Source: Candidatus Kuenenia stuttgartensis
Lineage (GTDB): Bacteria; Planctomycetota; Planctomycetia; Planctomycetales; Planctomycetaceae
DNA: 37,369 nt
Assembly: GCA_945861465.1 (NCBI GenBank)
Contig: CAMAVB010000048.1
Coordinates: forward strand, 1-37,369
Direction: 5' to 3'
The notes under the pieces are model-generated. The model did no database searches. It was not told where the DNA came from and was given only the letters and a program-made list of their open reading frames with translations. Made by a program: the position numbers and the translations under genes. Positions 8,656 through 18,000 of this stretch are shown here, one piece after another; the stretch's first letter is position 1, and each line of letters begins with the position of its first letter.

Positions 8656-8732
8656 GTAGGGTGGGACCAGCGGAGCGCCGGCCCACCACATCGGACAAAT
8701 GGTGGGCCGGCGCTCCGCTGGTCCCACCCTAC
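8656..8732. repeat. GTAGGGTGGGAC palindromic element (family D, copy 2)
   Basis: A near-perfect palindrome of about 77 bp with arms from GTAGGGTGGGACCAGCGG inward and a short loop around 8690-8698. It sits between the divergent starts of the minus-strand operon (8481) and the plus-strand gene at 8771, so it lies in or near both promoter regions. Confidence 0.92.
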
Positions 8733-8770
8733 ATATAGTTCAATTCGACAGTCGGAAAGCCATCTATCAC

Positions 8771-9595
8771 ATGAACACTGCTCTGGATACTGCGGACAAC
8801 CGCGTTTCTGTCACGGACTTTTATCGATCATTTGTGCGATTCCGGATTGATCTGAATAGCACACAGCCCAGAACGATCAGCCAACCGCCGCCGTTTACGC
8901 TGAACAATGCACGCTTCCCGCTGGAATGTGTCTGTAGAATCACCAATGGTCAGGGTGTTGATGCCAGGACCATCGAGTATGTGCTGGGTGCATCCTGCAA
9001 GGCCGAACAGGTTCACGTACTCGAAAACATCTGGCATGATCCGGCGGCTGATATGTGCCTGGTCGCATCCCGAGACGAATTCCTCGTCATCAAAAGCTGG
9101 GACCGAAACAACCGCGGCGTCATGCTCAGTCCTCCGACACTTGGCCCACAACCGGAACGTCAGGCGGGAAAGTGTTCAGTGGCCTTTACCGACATGAACA
9201 TCGACCTGCGTAGAGTATCCGGGCAACTGCTGACGAAAACTGACGAAATTGTCGCGGCGGTGCTCGACAATCGTCCGCTGGTTTCTCAGACCGAATTCTC
9301 ACTCAGCGATGGTTCGCAGGTTTTCCTTGAATACCCGGTCAAAGTGATCAACGCGAGCGAACGAGAAATGTTCTATCAGGTCGATACAGGACCAGTTCTG
9401 ATACCGGATCCTACGGCGTTCGATGGGACGAACGCAATCTCCGCCCTGCGATTGGCGTTCATGGCTCACAACACGCTGGGTTGCACGGAGCTGCTTTTGA
9501 ATGTTCCGACCGAAATCGCCCCCGGCCTGAGCGTAAATCATTACTCTAAGGTAATGAAAATAAACGCCCTGAATAACATCATCGCAGTGGACTGA
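8771..9595 (+). CDS. Unrecognised 274-residue protein
   Basis: The frame opens upstream at 8699 inside element D2, so I chose the first ATG after the repeat (8771, MNTALDTADN). The predicted protein is soluble, without signal peptide or membrane segment, and mixed alpha/beta. Its composition and lack of low complexity look like a real gene. Notable stretches are ECVCRITNGQGVDARTIEYV and CLVASRDEFLVIKSWD. I do not recognise a family or catalytic motif. GGAAAG lies about 17 bases upstream, so the ribosome binding site is weak. Its neighbours are a divergent operon behind and a DUF1579 gene about 70 bp downstream, possibly co-transcribed. Confidence 0.65.
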   Translation: MNTALDTADNRVSVTDFYRSFVRFRIDLNSTQPRTISQPPPFTLNNARFPLECVCRITNGQGVDARTIEYVLGASCKAEQVHVLENIWHDPAADMCLVASRDEFLVIKSWDRNNRGVMLSPPTLGPQPERQAGKCSVAFTDMNIDLRRVSGQLLTKTDEIVAAVLDNRPLVSQTEFSLSDGSQVFLEYPVKVINASEREMFYQVDTGPVLIPDPTAFDGTNAISALRLAFMAHNTLGCTELLLNVPTEIAPGLSVNHYSKVMKINALNNIIAVD

Positions 9596-9663
9596 ATCCA
9601 GTTTAGAATGAGTTTATCTGGTGGAACGGACCGTACATCCTGGCAACATCTTAGGAGCGACCA

Positions 9664-10260
9664 ATGCGGTTGTTTACAACAGTTTTCCTTGCAGCGTGTT
9701 GTTCGTTGGTTGTCGCCACGCATGCTTTTGGGCAGAATAGTGATGCCAAATCGGCAGACAAACAATCAACGCAGAAAGAGAGCAAGAAGATGCCCGAGCC
9801 TGAACGATTTCTCGGTCAATGTGTTGGCAAGTGGCAGGGGACAGTGCAGACATGGTTCGAACCGGGGAAACTGGCCGATGAATCGAAAGTCTCTGGTGAG
9901 ATCGTGTCGTTGCTGAACGGAAATTTCTTTCGACACACTTATGAAGGATCAATGAAAGGTAAACCGCGGCATGGTGAAGAGACGCTGGCGATGAATGGCA
10001 TCACGAAGAAGTTTCAGGTCTGCTGGTTCGACGATTTTCACATGAGCGGTGCGATCCTGATCAGCGAAGGGGACGCGATCGAGCGTGGTTTTTCGGTTTC
10101 TGGCAAATACGACTGGGCACCGGGAGAACCCCAGGGTGGATGGCGAACGGACTATGAATTGAAGGACGCTGATCATTTGACGATCACCGCTTACAACATC
10201 ATGCCCGATGGGCAGGAGTCAAAGGCAGTCGAAACGATTTACGAACGGGTGAAGAAATAG
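9664..10260 (+). CDS. Secreted DUF1579-family protein
   Basis: A 198-residue protein with a signal peptide (MRLFTTVFLAACCSLVVATHAFG). The DUF1579-like domain follows: FLGQCVGKWQGTVQTWFEPG at the start, SGEIVSLLNGNFFRHTYEGSMKGKP, MNGITKKFQVCWFDDF, and a C-terminal beta strand pattern ending VETIYERVKK. The family is lipocalin-like in appearance and has no firm biochemical role. The ribosome binding site AGGAG lies eight bases before ATG 9664. The TAG stop overlaps the GTG of the integrase remnant, so the remnant abuts it directly. Confidence 0.85.
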   Translation: MRLFTTVFLAACCSLVVATHAFGQNSDAKSADKQSTQKESKKMPEPERFLGQCVGKWQGTVQTWFEPGKLADESKVSGEIVSLLNGNFFRHTYEGSMKGKPRHGEETLAMNGITKKFQVCWFDDFHMSGAILISEGDAIERGFSVSGKYDWAPGEPQGGWRTDYELKDADHLTITAYNIMPDGQESKAVETIYERVKK

Positions 10261-10525
10261 TGCCCAACGAGCATATCGATGCTGTCAGGGAACACGTGAA
10301 TCGCTTTGTGTGGGGCATGATCCAGCTACAACTGACAACCGGAATGCGCCCTGGAGAAGAGCGGCTGATGCATCTGCGTGACATCGAGATGAGTGGCGAA
10401 GTCTGGGAGTACCGTCCACAGGAGCATAAGACAAAACACCACGGTCGCCAACGGTTGATCTTCATCGGACCGAAGGGGCAGTAGATTGTGAAGCAATTCC
10501 TGGTGGCAGATCGTGAAACGGCATC
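10260..10525 (+). pseudogene. Tyrosine recombinase (integrase) remnant
   Basis: The frame from 10260 encodes HIDAVREHVNRFVWGMIQLQ, then TGMRPGEERLMHLRDIEMSG and HKTKHHGRQRLIFIGPKGQ. This is the start of the catalytic domain of planctomycete-type phage integrases, including the first catalytic arginine (TGMRPGE). An in-frame TAG at 10482-10484 interrupts it. The same frame then continues IVKQFLVADRETAS, as expected of the family, until element C1 cuts in at about 10526. The N-terminal SAM-like domain and the C-terminal HxLR...Y part are absent. It is therefore a decayed fragment, useful as a marker of past insertion next to the repeat-rich block that follows. Confidence 0.8.
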
Positions 10526-10528
10526 TAA

Positions 10529-10627
10529 GGACCGGCGCAGAATTAACTGTCGTCTTTCGGGCGTGGAGCACGTTTTTAACGTGCTCGGCACGATGGAATC
10601 GTGCCCCACTTATTTCTGTCTCAGTCC
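10529..10627 (+). repeat. Family C miniature element (C1)
   Basis: A 99-bp element starting GGACCGGCGCAGAAATAA and ending TTATTTCTGTCTCAGTCC, flanked by TAA on both sides (10526-10528 and 10628-10630) as a 3-bp target duplication. The inner hairpin is GGAGCACG...CGTGC plus GGCACGATGGAATCGTGCC. On the minus strand one frame is stop-free (TEISGARFHRAEHV...). Copies C2 and C3 are at 16360-16458 and 20044-20142. Confidence 0.88.
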
Positions 10628-10654
10628 TAAGGTGTCTGCCATCTACGGTGTCTG

Positions 10655-10867
10655 GCACTTGCCCAGGTGGAAGCGAATCTGGCTGCCGGGCACGTTGCTG
10701 ACCCAAACGAAGCTACCACCGAGGCAAGCTCGGTGGCGTGCAGCTAATTGGAATAGACGTCGCGATCTGGTGGCCAGACGGGGCTTCCATCCACGCAGGG
10801 TGGATGGCGTGCCGGGGAATACGGTATAGTCGTAATCGACGCTCGGCAACCATGAACAATAATGGCA
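10655..10867 (+). repeat. Family E dispersed repeat, copy 1
   Basis: About 210 bp that aligns by eye, in inverse orientation, with 18355-18563. Shared landmarks are GAATCTGGCTGCCGGGCACG, CTACCACCGAGGCAAGCTC, GACGTCGCGATCTGGTGGCC, ATCCACGCAGGGTGGATGGC and ACCATGAACAA. It contains internal short palindromes. The remainder of the gap (10868-11114) holds other fragments such as GTAGGGTGCGTGAAGCGGAG, but no gene. Confidence 0.82.
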
Positions 10868-11114
10868 CAATTCAAAAGTGAAGTGTACTCTCGTCAATAG
10901 CAAATCTTTGACAGCCCAGGCTAGCGGTCTGCGGCGGATCGTGATAAATCCTCTCAGAAAAACAAAACTCTCAACGTTTGCTGAGTAGGGTGCGTGAAGC
11001 GGAGCGTAACGCACCATTTGGGGAAAGCGTGAGAAACTGGCATGTTTCGCTGACGCTGCACACATCCGACTAACCCGAAGCGTCAGTGCGGGATTAAAAT
11101 AAGGGACAAGTTCA

Positions 11115-12113
11115 GTGCAAGTAACTTCACACGATCTGGTGCTGGTCACAGGCGCGACCGGCCTCGTTGGTAGTCATGTGGCGGAGCAGGCCGTGCAGCG
11201 GGGTTGGCGCGTGCGAGCGCTCGTCAGACCGAATGCAGACCTGAGTTTCCTGCGTGGGCTGAATGTGGAATTGGTTCCAGGTGATCTGGATCAGCCGGAA
11301 TCACTGAAGTCCGCGTGTGACGGCGTCACGATCGTGATCCACTGTGCCGCAAAAGTCGGTGATTGGGGACGCACGGAGGAATATCGTCGCATCAACGTCG
11401 CGGGAACCAAATCGCTGATGGAAGCCACTCTAGCCACACAGACACTGAAGCGGTGGGTACAGATCAGTTCTCTCGGAGTCTACGAAGGCAAAGATCACTA
11501 CGGCACCGATGAAGCGACCGCGCCTTGTGCAACCGGGATCGACGGCTACACGCTCACCAAGGTGGAGTCGGAACTGCTCGTTTGCGACTACATTCGTGAT
11601 CGCAGATTACCGGGCGTGGTCCTGCGTCCAGGTTTTATCTATGGCCGGCGTGATCGCACTGTCCTGCCAAAGTTGACCGACCGACTGCGTTCCGGAAAGT
11701 TTGCATTTCTTGGTTCATCGGACAAGCTGATGAACAATACGTACGTCGGCAATCTCTGCGAAGCTATCTGGCTGGCGATTGAGCGGGACGACGTCGTCGG
11801 AGAGGTCTTCAATATCCGCGACCCGCGTGCCGTTACGAAACGCGAATTCATCGATACAGTTTGTGATGCCGCTGGAATCGTCAGGCCGACAAAGATCGTG
11901 CCGCTGCCGATTGCCAGATTCCTGGCGAGCGCGATGGAGACTACGTGGAAGTTGCTCGGCAAAAAAGACGCCCCGCTACTGAACAGCGCCCGGATCAAGT
12001 TTCTTGGTTTGAACCTGGACTACAGCATCGACAAGGCCGTTCGTCAACTTGGGTATGCGCCATCAACCGACTTCCGCGATGCCATGCCTCTGAGCATTGA
12101 ACCACGCACTTGA
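11115..12113 (+). CDS. NAD-dependent epimerase/dehydratase (extended SDR)
   Basis: A 332-residue extended short-chain dehydrogenase. GATGLVGS (13-20) is the glycine-rich NAD-binding motif, D57 lies in PGDLD, CAAKVGDWG (77-85) is the adenine-ring region, SSL (118-120) and Y145-TLTK149 form the catalytic Ser-Tyr-Lys set, and LRPGFIYGRRD is the substrate-side loop. It resembles the 3-beta-hydroxysteroid dehydrogenase/NAD-dependent epimerase branch; the substrate is unknown. Start GTG 11115 is chosen because AAGGGA lies a suitable distance upstream and the Rossmann strand follows directly. It stands alone between repeat blocks and converges on the SLOG-like gene at 12720. Confidence 0.9.
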   Translation: MQVTSHDLVLVTGATGLVGSHVAEQAVQRGWRVRALVRPNADLSFLRGLNVELVPGDLDQPESLKSACDGVTIVIHCAAKVGDWGRTEEYRRINVAGTKSLMEATLATQTLKRWVQISSLGVYEGKDHYGTDEATAPCATGIDGYTLTKVESELLVCDYIRDRRLPGVVLRPGFIYGRRDRTVLPKLTDRLRSGKFAFLGSSDKLMNNTYVGNLCEAIWLAIERDDVVGEVFNIRDPRAVTKREFIDTVCDAAGIVRPTKIVPLPIARFLASAMETTWKLLGKKDAPLLNSARIKFLGLNLDYSIDKAVRQLGYAPSTDFRDAMPLSIEPRT

Positions 12114-12156
12114 ACTGAATGTTGGCGGTATGACTTCTCGCGATTCGCTGAATTCC

Positions 12157-12181
12157 TCGCTGGCGCTTCGGGTTGGTATGA
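12157..12181 (+). repeat. Half copy of the family F palindrome
   Basis: The 25 bases from CCTCGCTGGCGCTTCGGG match one arm of the palindrome at 3014-3070 exactly. The other arm is missing, and ATCAATAGACCGC follows as a degenerate version of the flank seen at 3071-3085. Confidence 0.85.
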
Positions 12182-12364
12182 CCATGAACCATAAAAACCA
12201 CTCAATCAATAGACCGCCAGCGGGCCGCGATTGTTCAATTTGAAATTTGAAATTTGAAATACAAATCGCGGGGCGTTGCCCACGCGGTGAAGCGATTGTG
12301 CCATCCTCAACCGCGCGAGGTATAACTTGCGATGCGATGGGTGTGGTCAGGCAATTTTCAGTTA

Positions 12365-12485
12365 GGCGAGCGGCAGATAGAAATTTACCGGCGAGCTTCC
12401 GTACGACGGACTTCCAGTCCGTCGATGACCAGTCTCGACGGACTGGAAGTCCGTCGTACAGGTAAGAGATCATCTACGGCTCGCC
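12365..12485. repeat. Family G palindromic element (G1)
   Basis: A 121-bp element from GGCGAGCGGCAG to CTACGGCTCGCC, flanked by TTA at 12362-12364 and 12486-12488. The inner arms ACGACGGACTTCCAGTCCGT and its inverse form a long hairpin, and each arm is itself palindromic (GACTTCCAGTC). The second copy is at 20373-20494. Confidence 0.85.
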
Positions 12486-12491
12486 TTATTA

Positions 12492-12720
12492 AGCATTGGT
12501 GCAGAAGTTTTTTAGTTTAACGGCGAGCCGTAGGCGTAGGCGGAAGCACACTGGATTCGCCTACGCCTACGGCTCGCCGTTAAACGATTTGTGCCAACTT
12601 AGGACCGCTCGAGAAATAACTGTCTCTTTTATACCCCTCACCCTGCCCTCTCCCCTTCGCAGGGGAGAGGAGGATGCGGTCAATTATTTCTCGAACGGTC
12701 CTTACGGATGCACCAGTGCT
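12492..12720. repeat. Family A miniature element interrupted by B1 (A2)
   Basis: The same element as 3171-3296: ends AGCATTGGTGCA...TGCACCAGTGCT and the inner GTTTAACGGCGAGCCG hairpin. It is split at CCAACTTA by the B1 element. The right end lies on the stop codon of the SLOG-like gene. G1 abuts its left end with one base between. Confidence 0.87.
12602..12701 (+). repeat. Family B miniature element nested in A2 (B1)
   Basis: A 100-bp element from GGACCGCTCGAGAAATAA to TTATTTCTCGAACGGTCC, flanked by TTA on both sides. The terminal inverted repeats are about 21 bp with two mismatches. The inner part has CCTCTCCCCTTCGCAGGGGAGAGG, a 10-bp hairpin. Other copies are at 20146 (truncated), 29362-29460 (inverse) and 31931-32030. 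Confidence 0.9.
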
Positions 12721-15038
12721 TAACCCGGCTCGGGCAGTTCTTTTGCGTAGAGAACGGACCATCCAGCAACTTCGTGGACGAAGTCGGTGGCCACGGTTTC
12801 GGTGATGTGCAGAGCGTCGAGCGACCATGCTGCGGGATCTGTACCGGAATCGGCGCGGGCAGCGGCGATTCGTCTGGCCAGGCGATCCGCTTCACCCCAG
12901 CGACCGCCTTGCAGAGCGACTGCCGGCGGGCGTTTGAGCAGGTGCCACACCACCAGTTTAACGCTGCGCCACTTGCGGATCAGCCACGACCGTTTCTCGG
13001 ATGGCGGCGTTTCGGCACGACCGGCAAGAATCACACGCATCACTGCGGAACGTTCGGCAATGCGTCGACATTCTGACTGGAATCGCACTCCATTGAGCGC
13101 GGCCACGGCGGCAGGAAGCAGGGCGGCGAAAAAGATCAACCACGGAGTCCACGGGACCAGCGAAATCACCCAGCTTTCGAGGCCTTGGGGCAGCAGGTGC
13201 AGACGGTGCAGCATTTCTCCGGCAACGATCAGGATGTCGATCGCGACGAACAGGATTACGAACGCGCCCAGCGTTGCGCTGATCCATTCAGCGCTGCGGT
13301 GAATCGAATTCATCGTGTGAGCGCTACGGGCGTGGTAGATCGCCTGCCCGCAGATCCAGCGGTCCCGCACAGCTTCGACAAGGGCTTGCGGGTTGAGCCT
13401 GAGAATCTTTACGGTGAGCCGACTTGCCTGACCATCGCCGGGTTGACCGTCGCCAGGACGAGATTCTGTGCTGCCCCCCGGAAAGACTTCTGCCGAAACG
13501 TCAGCTGGCGAAACGTCGGCTGGCGAAACGGAGTGGATGATTGCGTCAAAGAGCCAGTCAATGTGACTCTGACGAATGACGCGCGAGGCGTATTGTTGCG
13601 CGGAGGCTGCGGGAGGCTGAATGCTGCCCGCCAGTGGCAGGTAGTACATGCCTCGCAGTCTCTCGGCGAGATACCGGTAGTCTACGGCTCGGTCGTTCCA
13701 CTTTTCATGATTAGCCCGGTAGGTGTTGCGAACAATCCCGATCACAAGGCACAACTTGGCGATGCCCAATCCAAGCAGCGTGGGAGTCCGCCATCCCGGA
13801 TGATTCTCCCCGCAGACCGCGAGGAGGGTGAGGCTGAGTGCCGCGAGGGCTACCGCCACAATGATGGCCCCGTAATTAAACAGAAATGCCCCGCGATACA
13901 TTCCTGAATAGTGGTAATTCAGTTCAGTGGCTCGCTTGCGCCAGACGTGATAAGGGGCCAGCGGCTGATCAGTCGTCAGACCCGGTCCCGAACGAAAGAA
14001 CGCCTCGAATCGTGTCCAGACGTGTTCACGCCAATCGGGCTTGCGCTTTCCCGTCGCGGGATCGAGCGGCGGCGTTACTGCATCAACAAAGAACTCGGAG
14101 AGCAGTTCTTTGTGCGGGAGTTCCTTGTCGGGCTGCGTGACTTCCCCGTGAGCTTCCAAATTGTGTTCTGTGCCGGGGTCGGCGACGATTTGAGTGACCC
14201 ACTTATCGAGAGTGTCTTGCAACGTGTTGCTTTCAGGGTCGATGGCCCGGGTGCTGTCGGACAGAGCGGAATAGAGGTTTTCCGTCGGTTCGATCAGGAA
14301 CAGCAGCTTCCTGCCTGTGTGAAAGAAGACGACAGGAAGATCGAACGCGAGGGCGTCCCGCACTGTCTCCATTGTGCCGCCGGGCCTGGCGGGCTGGCTG
14401 GGATCGGCTGCCGCTACCAAAATATCGGAGTGGCGTAACAGCAAGGCGGACTGCGCCCGGTAACCGCGGCCCCGACGTGTCTCAGCCAGATTCTTTGCCT
14501 CTTCTGGCTCGCTGGTTTTGTCGTAGTTGCCATCCAGCTCCAGGATGTAAGCACACTGGGCGGCCTGACGATCAAACTCGCTGCGGAATGTCTCGGGGCG
14601 ACTCTCGCGATACGCTGCGATCGGGAACGGAAGAATGGCAGCCAATTCTTTCTCCAGGCAGCACTGTGGTGCGTCCCCTGGGGAGCCTTGATCAGGCAGG
14701 ACGTTGACATGTTCCAGCGCCCTGGCAGCGACCGCATCCGCCCCTTCGCAGAGGCCAGTCACTAATCTCAACAGTGGAGCGTCTTTTGGGAAGCTCTGGG
14801 CATAAAACCTGGCAATCCAGGGTTCCTGGCCCGCTTGAACCGGGATGCCCGGAAGCACCGCGGCGAGTCGATGTCCAAGAGTCTGAAACACCCTGGTGAG
14901 GGCTGTCTGCAGGGAGGTTTCGGCAGAAGCATCCAATTTCTGTGTGCCGGCAAAACCAAGACGCAGAACCAGACGTGGCCTCGGGGGCAATGGGTTGAGT
15001 GCTGTTGCGGGCATGTCGTCCGATGATTCCGTGTTCAT
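12720..15038 (-). CDS. SLOG-like nucleotide-sensor protein with two 2TM (SLATT-like) regions
   Basis: A 772-residue protein. Residues 22-240 look like a SLOG/Rossmann nucleotide-binding domain: GFAGTQKLD (28-36), LVTGLCEGADAVAARAL (92-108), then SDILVAAADPSQPARPGGT (204-222) and DLPVVFF. Hydrophobic pairs follow at about 384-408/420-437 and 585-606/628-650. Each pair is next to a helical segment (YRYLAERLRGMYY; FQSECRRIAERSAV), as in SLATT (DUF4231-like) pore-forming effector domains. A low-complexity linker (SPADVSPADVS...GDGQPGDGQ) lies at 505-538. SLOG and SLATT domains are known partners in nucleotide-based conflict systems. Here I infer a membrane effector gated by a nucleotide ligand. 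It is second in an operon, 47 bp after the TIR gene. Its TAA stop lies at the boundary of element A2. Confidence 0.75.
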   Translation of the reverse strand: MNTESSDDMPATALNPLPPRPRLVLRLGFAGTQKLDASAETSLQTALTRVFQTLGHRLAAVLPGIPVQAGQEPWIARFYAQSFPKDAPLLRLVTGLCEGADAVAARALEHVNVLPDQGSPGDAPQCCLEKELAAILPFPIAAYRESRPETFRSEFDRQAAQCAYILELDGNYDKTSEPEEAKNLAETRRGRGYRAQSALLLRHSDILVAAADPSQPARPGGTMETVRDALAFDLPVVFFHTGRKLLFLIEPTENLYSALSDSTRAIDPESNTLQDTLDKWVTQIVADPGTEHNLEAHGEVTQPDKELPHKELLSEFFVDAVTPPLDPATGKRKPDWREHVWTRFEAFFRSGPGLTTDQPLAPYHVWRKRATELNYHYSGMYRGAFLFNYGAIIVAVALAALSLTLLAVCGENHPGWRTPTLLGLGIAKLCLVIGIVRNTYRANHEKWNDRAVDYRYLAERLRGMYYLPLAGSIQPPAASAQQYASRVIRQSHIDWLFDAIIHSVSPADVSPADVSAEVFPGGSTESRPGDGQPGDGQASRLTVKILRLNPQALVEAVRDRWICGQAIYHARSAHTMNSIHRSAEWISATLGAFVILFVAIDILIVAGEMLHRLHLLPQGLESWVISLVPWTPWLIFFAALLPAAVAALNGVRFQSECRRIAERSAVMRVILAGRAETPPSEKRSWLIRKWRSVKLVVWHLLKRPPAVALQGGRWGEADRLARRIAAARADSGTDPAAWSLDALHITETVATDFVHEVAGWSVLYAKELPEPG

Positions 15039-15085
15039 GAAATGGGACGCTCCGGTGGTTTGCGAAAAGTTGAATCAGGCCAGGC

Positions 15086-18000
15086 TCATTGCCCTGCGGA
15101 AAACATGGGTTTCAGTTGGGCGTAGAGCTGTCGCATTTGGGCGTCCATCGGTCGGCCCTGGGTGGCGAACGAGTCCAGAACGGCAAAACAGGCCGCGAGA
15201 TTTCCCATAGCCTTTTGCTCATTGCCCCGGGCTCGGTGAAAGTGGAAGAGTTTGAAATGCGACACCGACACGTCGCGCGCGGCCTGCGCCGACACGGGGT
15301 TGGCGGCCAGCAAGCGTTCGCGGACCTCCAGACTGCGCGTGTAATGGGCCAGGGCCTGCTCCGCGTCCCGCGGCAAGCCCCGGCTGGCCAGAAAGTCGGC
15401 CAGCTTGTTCAAGCTCACCGACGCATCGCGCGCGGCCTGCGCCGACTCGGGGTTGGCGGCCAGCAAGCGTTCGCTGACCTCCAGACTGCGCGTGTAATGG
15501 GCCAAGGCCTGCTCCGCGTCCCCCGGCAAGCCCCGGCGGGCCAGAAAGTCGCCTAGTCGATCAAGGGTCACCGGCACGTCGCGCGCGGCCTGCGCCGACT
15601 CGGGGTTGGCGGCCAGCAAGCGTTCCAGTACTTCCTGACATCGCGTGTAATGGGCCAGGGCCTGCTCCGCGTCCCCCGGCAAGCCCCGGCTGGCCAGAAA
15701 GTCGGCCAGCTTATTCAAGCTCACCGACACGTCGCGCGCGGCCTGCGCCGACTCGGGGTTGGCGGCCAGCAAGCGTTCGCGGACCTCCAGACTGCGCGTG
15801 TAATGGGCCAGGGCCTGCTCCGCGTCCCCCGGCAAGCCCCGGCGGGCCAGAAAGTCGGCCAGCTTCTCAAGGGCGACCGAATAGAGCCGCGCCTTGTCTT
15901 CGTCGTCCGACTGCCGCTCATGCTGCTGCTTGAGCGTGTCGTGGAAACGGCGGAACAGAACCTCGGCACGGACGAGCTGGCCGGTGTGGAACTCGGCGGT
16001 CGCCGCCGCCCCTGCCGCCATCGCCAGTTCGCGGCTGCCAGGCTGCTCGCGCCACAACCGTTCCACCGTTTCCTCCAGCGGTCGCAACTGCCACAGCACG
16101 GACGAGTCGTGGTCGTAGATTTGTTCAAACTCTGCCGCAGCGGCAACAACCACGGTAATGAGCGCGCCGGCTGACTCCGCGCGAGATTCGACCGAAAGCG
16201 TGGCCAGCAGGTGCTCGCCCACCAGTCGATGCAGACGGGCCTGACGCGGCTGATTGCGCGCCGCAGGATCAAATTCGGTGACGACGAGCAGACGACGGCC
16301 CAGCAAGTCGTGCAGCAGCGTGAGCCACGGATCGGTGAGGCGTGTTGTTTCCGTCCCTGGTACCGGCGCAGAAATAACTGTCGTCTTTTGGACGTGGGGC
16401 ACGTTTGTAACGTGCCCGGCACGATGGAATCGTGCCCCACTTATTTCTGTCTCAGTCCCTGGCTGCAACTCCGAATACTGCATAGCTGCCGCTCGCCGAA
16501 GCCAGTCGATTACGATCATGTCGGATGGGAGCAGTGCGGCGAGTTCCAGCACATGCCGGGCAGCGGGGGAGAGTCCTTCGAGCGAATCATCGACGATGAC
16601 CGACACTTGCAGCGTGCGGCGTTTTTTACGCGATTCAGTTTCCGCTGCCGTTTCTTCGCCGTAGCGAACTCGGCGTGCGGTTGGCTCATCGGCCCCGTGG
16701 ACGTCGCTCCCGACCAGTCCTTTTTCCCTCAGCCACACGAGATATCTGGTGCAGGTTGCGCCGTCGCGGGCGTGGGCTTGTAGGTAGGCGGCGACAAGTT
16801 CGATGGCCAGCGTGAATCCGCCCAGCGCGCGGACGATTTCCCTGGCGGCCGTCTCTTCCTCTGGGGAGGCGAATTTCTGTCCCGGTTGGAAGTCACGGAT
16901 AAGCGCCAACGCATCCGATTCCGGCAGGTCATCCACAGGAATCGGCGTCAGGCTGGCGGAGTCTCCGCCGAATTCATGGGGGTCCAGCCGCGTGGTGACG
17001 ACGACCTGCAGCCAGTCCTCCTTCACCAGTCGAGCCAGTCCGCCAGCAGAAAGCAGATCTTTCTCCGAAACATTGTCCAGGATCAGCAGACAGTGCGGCT
17101 CGACCCGCGGGCGGTTGGCCACGTCCCGCGCGGTGTGCAGATCCGGCTGGCGGGAGAGCTGTTCCTCAATGCGAACCACGTTGCCGCGGGTCCACTGTTC
17201 CAGCGCAGAAAAGAGAGCTTTCAAAATGAACGCCCGCGCTTCCTCGGGTCGCAGCGTGGTCGGCGGTGGCGGAATGGTCAGCCCGATGAGCGAAGCGACG
17301 GACTCGAGCGCCTCAGCCATGTCGCGTTTGCCTTCACACGGCACAAACCACCGTCCGCCGGATGCATAGTGCTCAGCATAGGCGTACGCATACTGCATGG
17401 CCAGAGCCGTCTTTCCCTGCCCGCCCAGGCCGTGGAGCGCGCCCACGAGGCCGATCTTGTCCGCGATCAATCCGCCGTGCAGTTCGCGCAGCTCCCGATG
17501 ACGCCCGACGAAGTGAGAATACGAGGCGTCGAGATTGCCAGGTGCCAGCGCGGCAAGCGTTGACTTGTCGAGCCGCCTGGCAATGACGCGATCCATGGCG
17601 TCGATCCGCGCGGCGAGGTCGAGCAGCCTGTGCTTGTCGGTTTGCGGGTGAGCCCGAAGCTCCGCCAGCCGTTCGGCGACATCCAGTTCGCGGAGCAGGT
17701 CGGGGCCGGCAGTGAACCAGGGAATGAGTTCGAATGGTTCACCCCGATTCCGGCGCTGGATATCCTTAATCCATGCGGCGAGTTCCTGCTGGAGTCTGGC
17801 GTCCTCCGGTCCCGGGTTCTTCGATGGGACGATTTCGAAGTAGATCGGCAGGATGCCATCGTCTCCGCGCGCTAACGTGTGCTCCAGCCGCAGAAACTCT
17901 TCCCACTCGCGGCGACACCATTCGCTGCGCAGGTAGTTTGCTGAGAGAAACGCGATGAACAGCTCCGAATGCCGCAGCCCCTCAGAAATTCCGCGCTGCC

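Noticed and set aside
15268-15877. CRISPR array
   Set aside because: The 153-bp direct repeats have no spacers and are an in-frame part of the TPR coding region. No array is seen elsewhere in the window.
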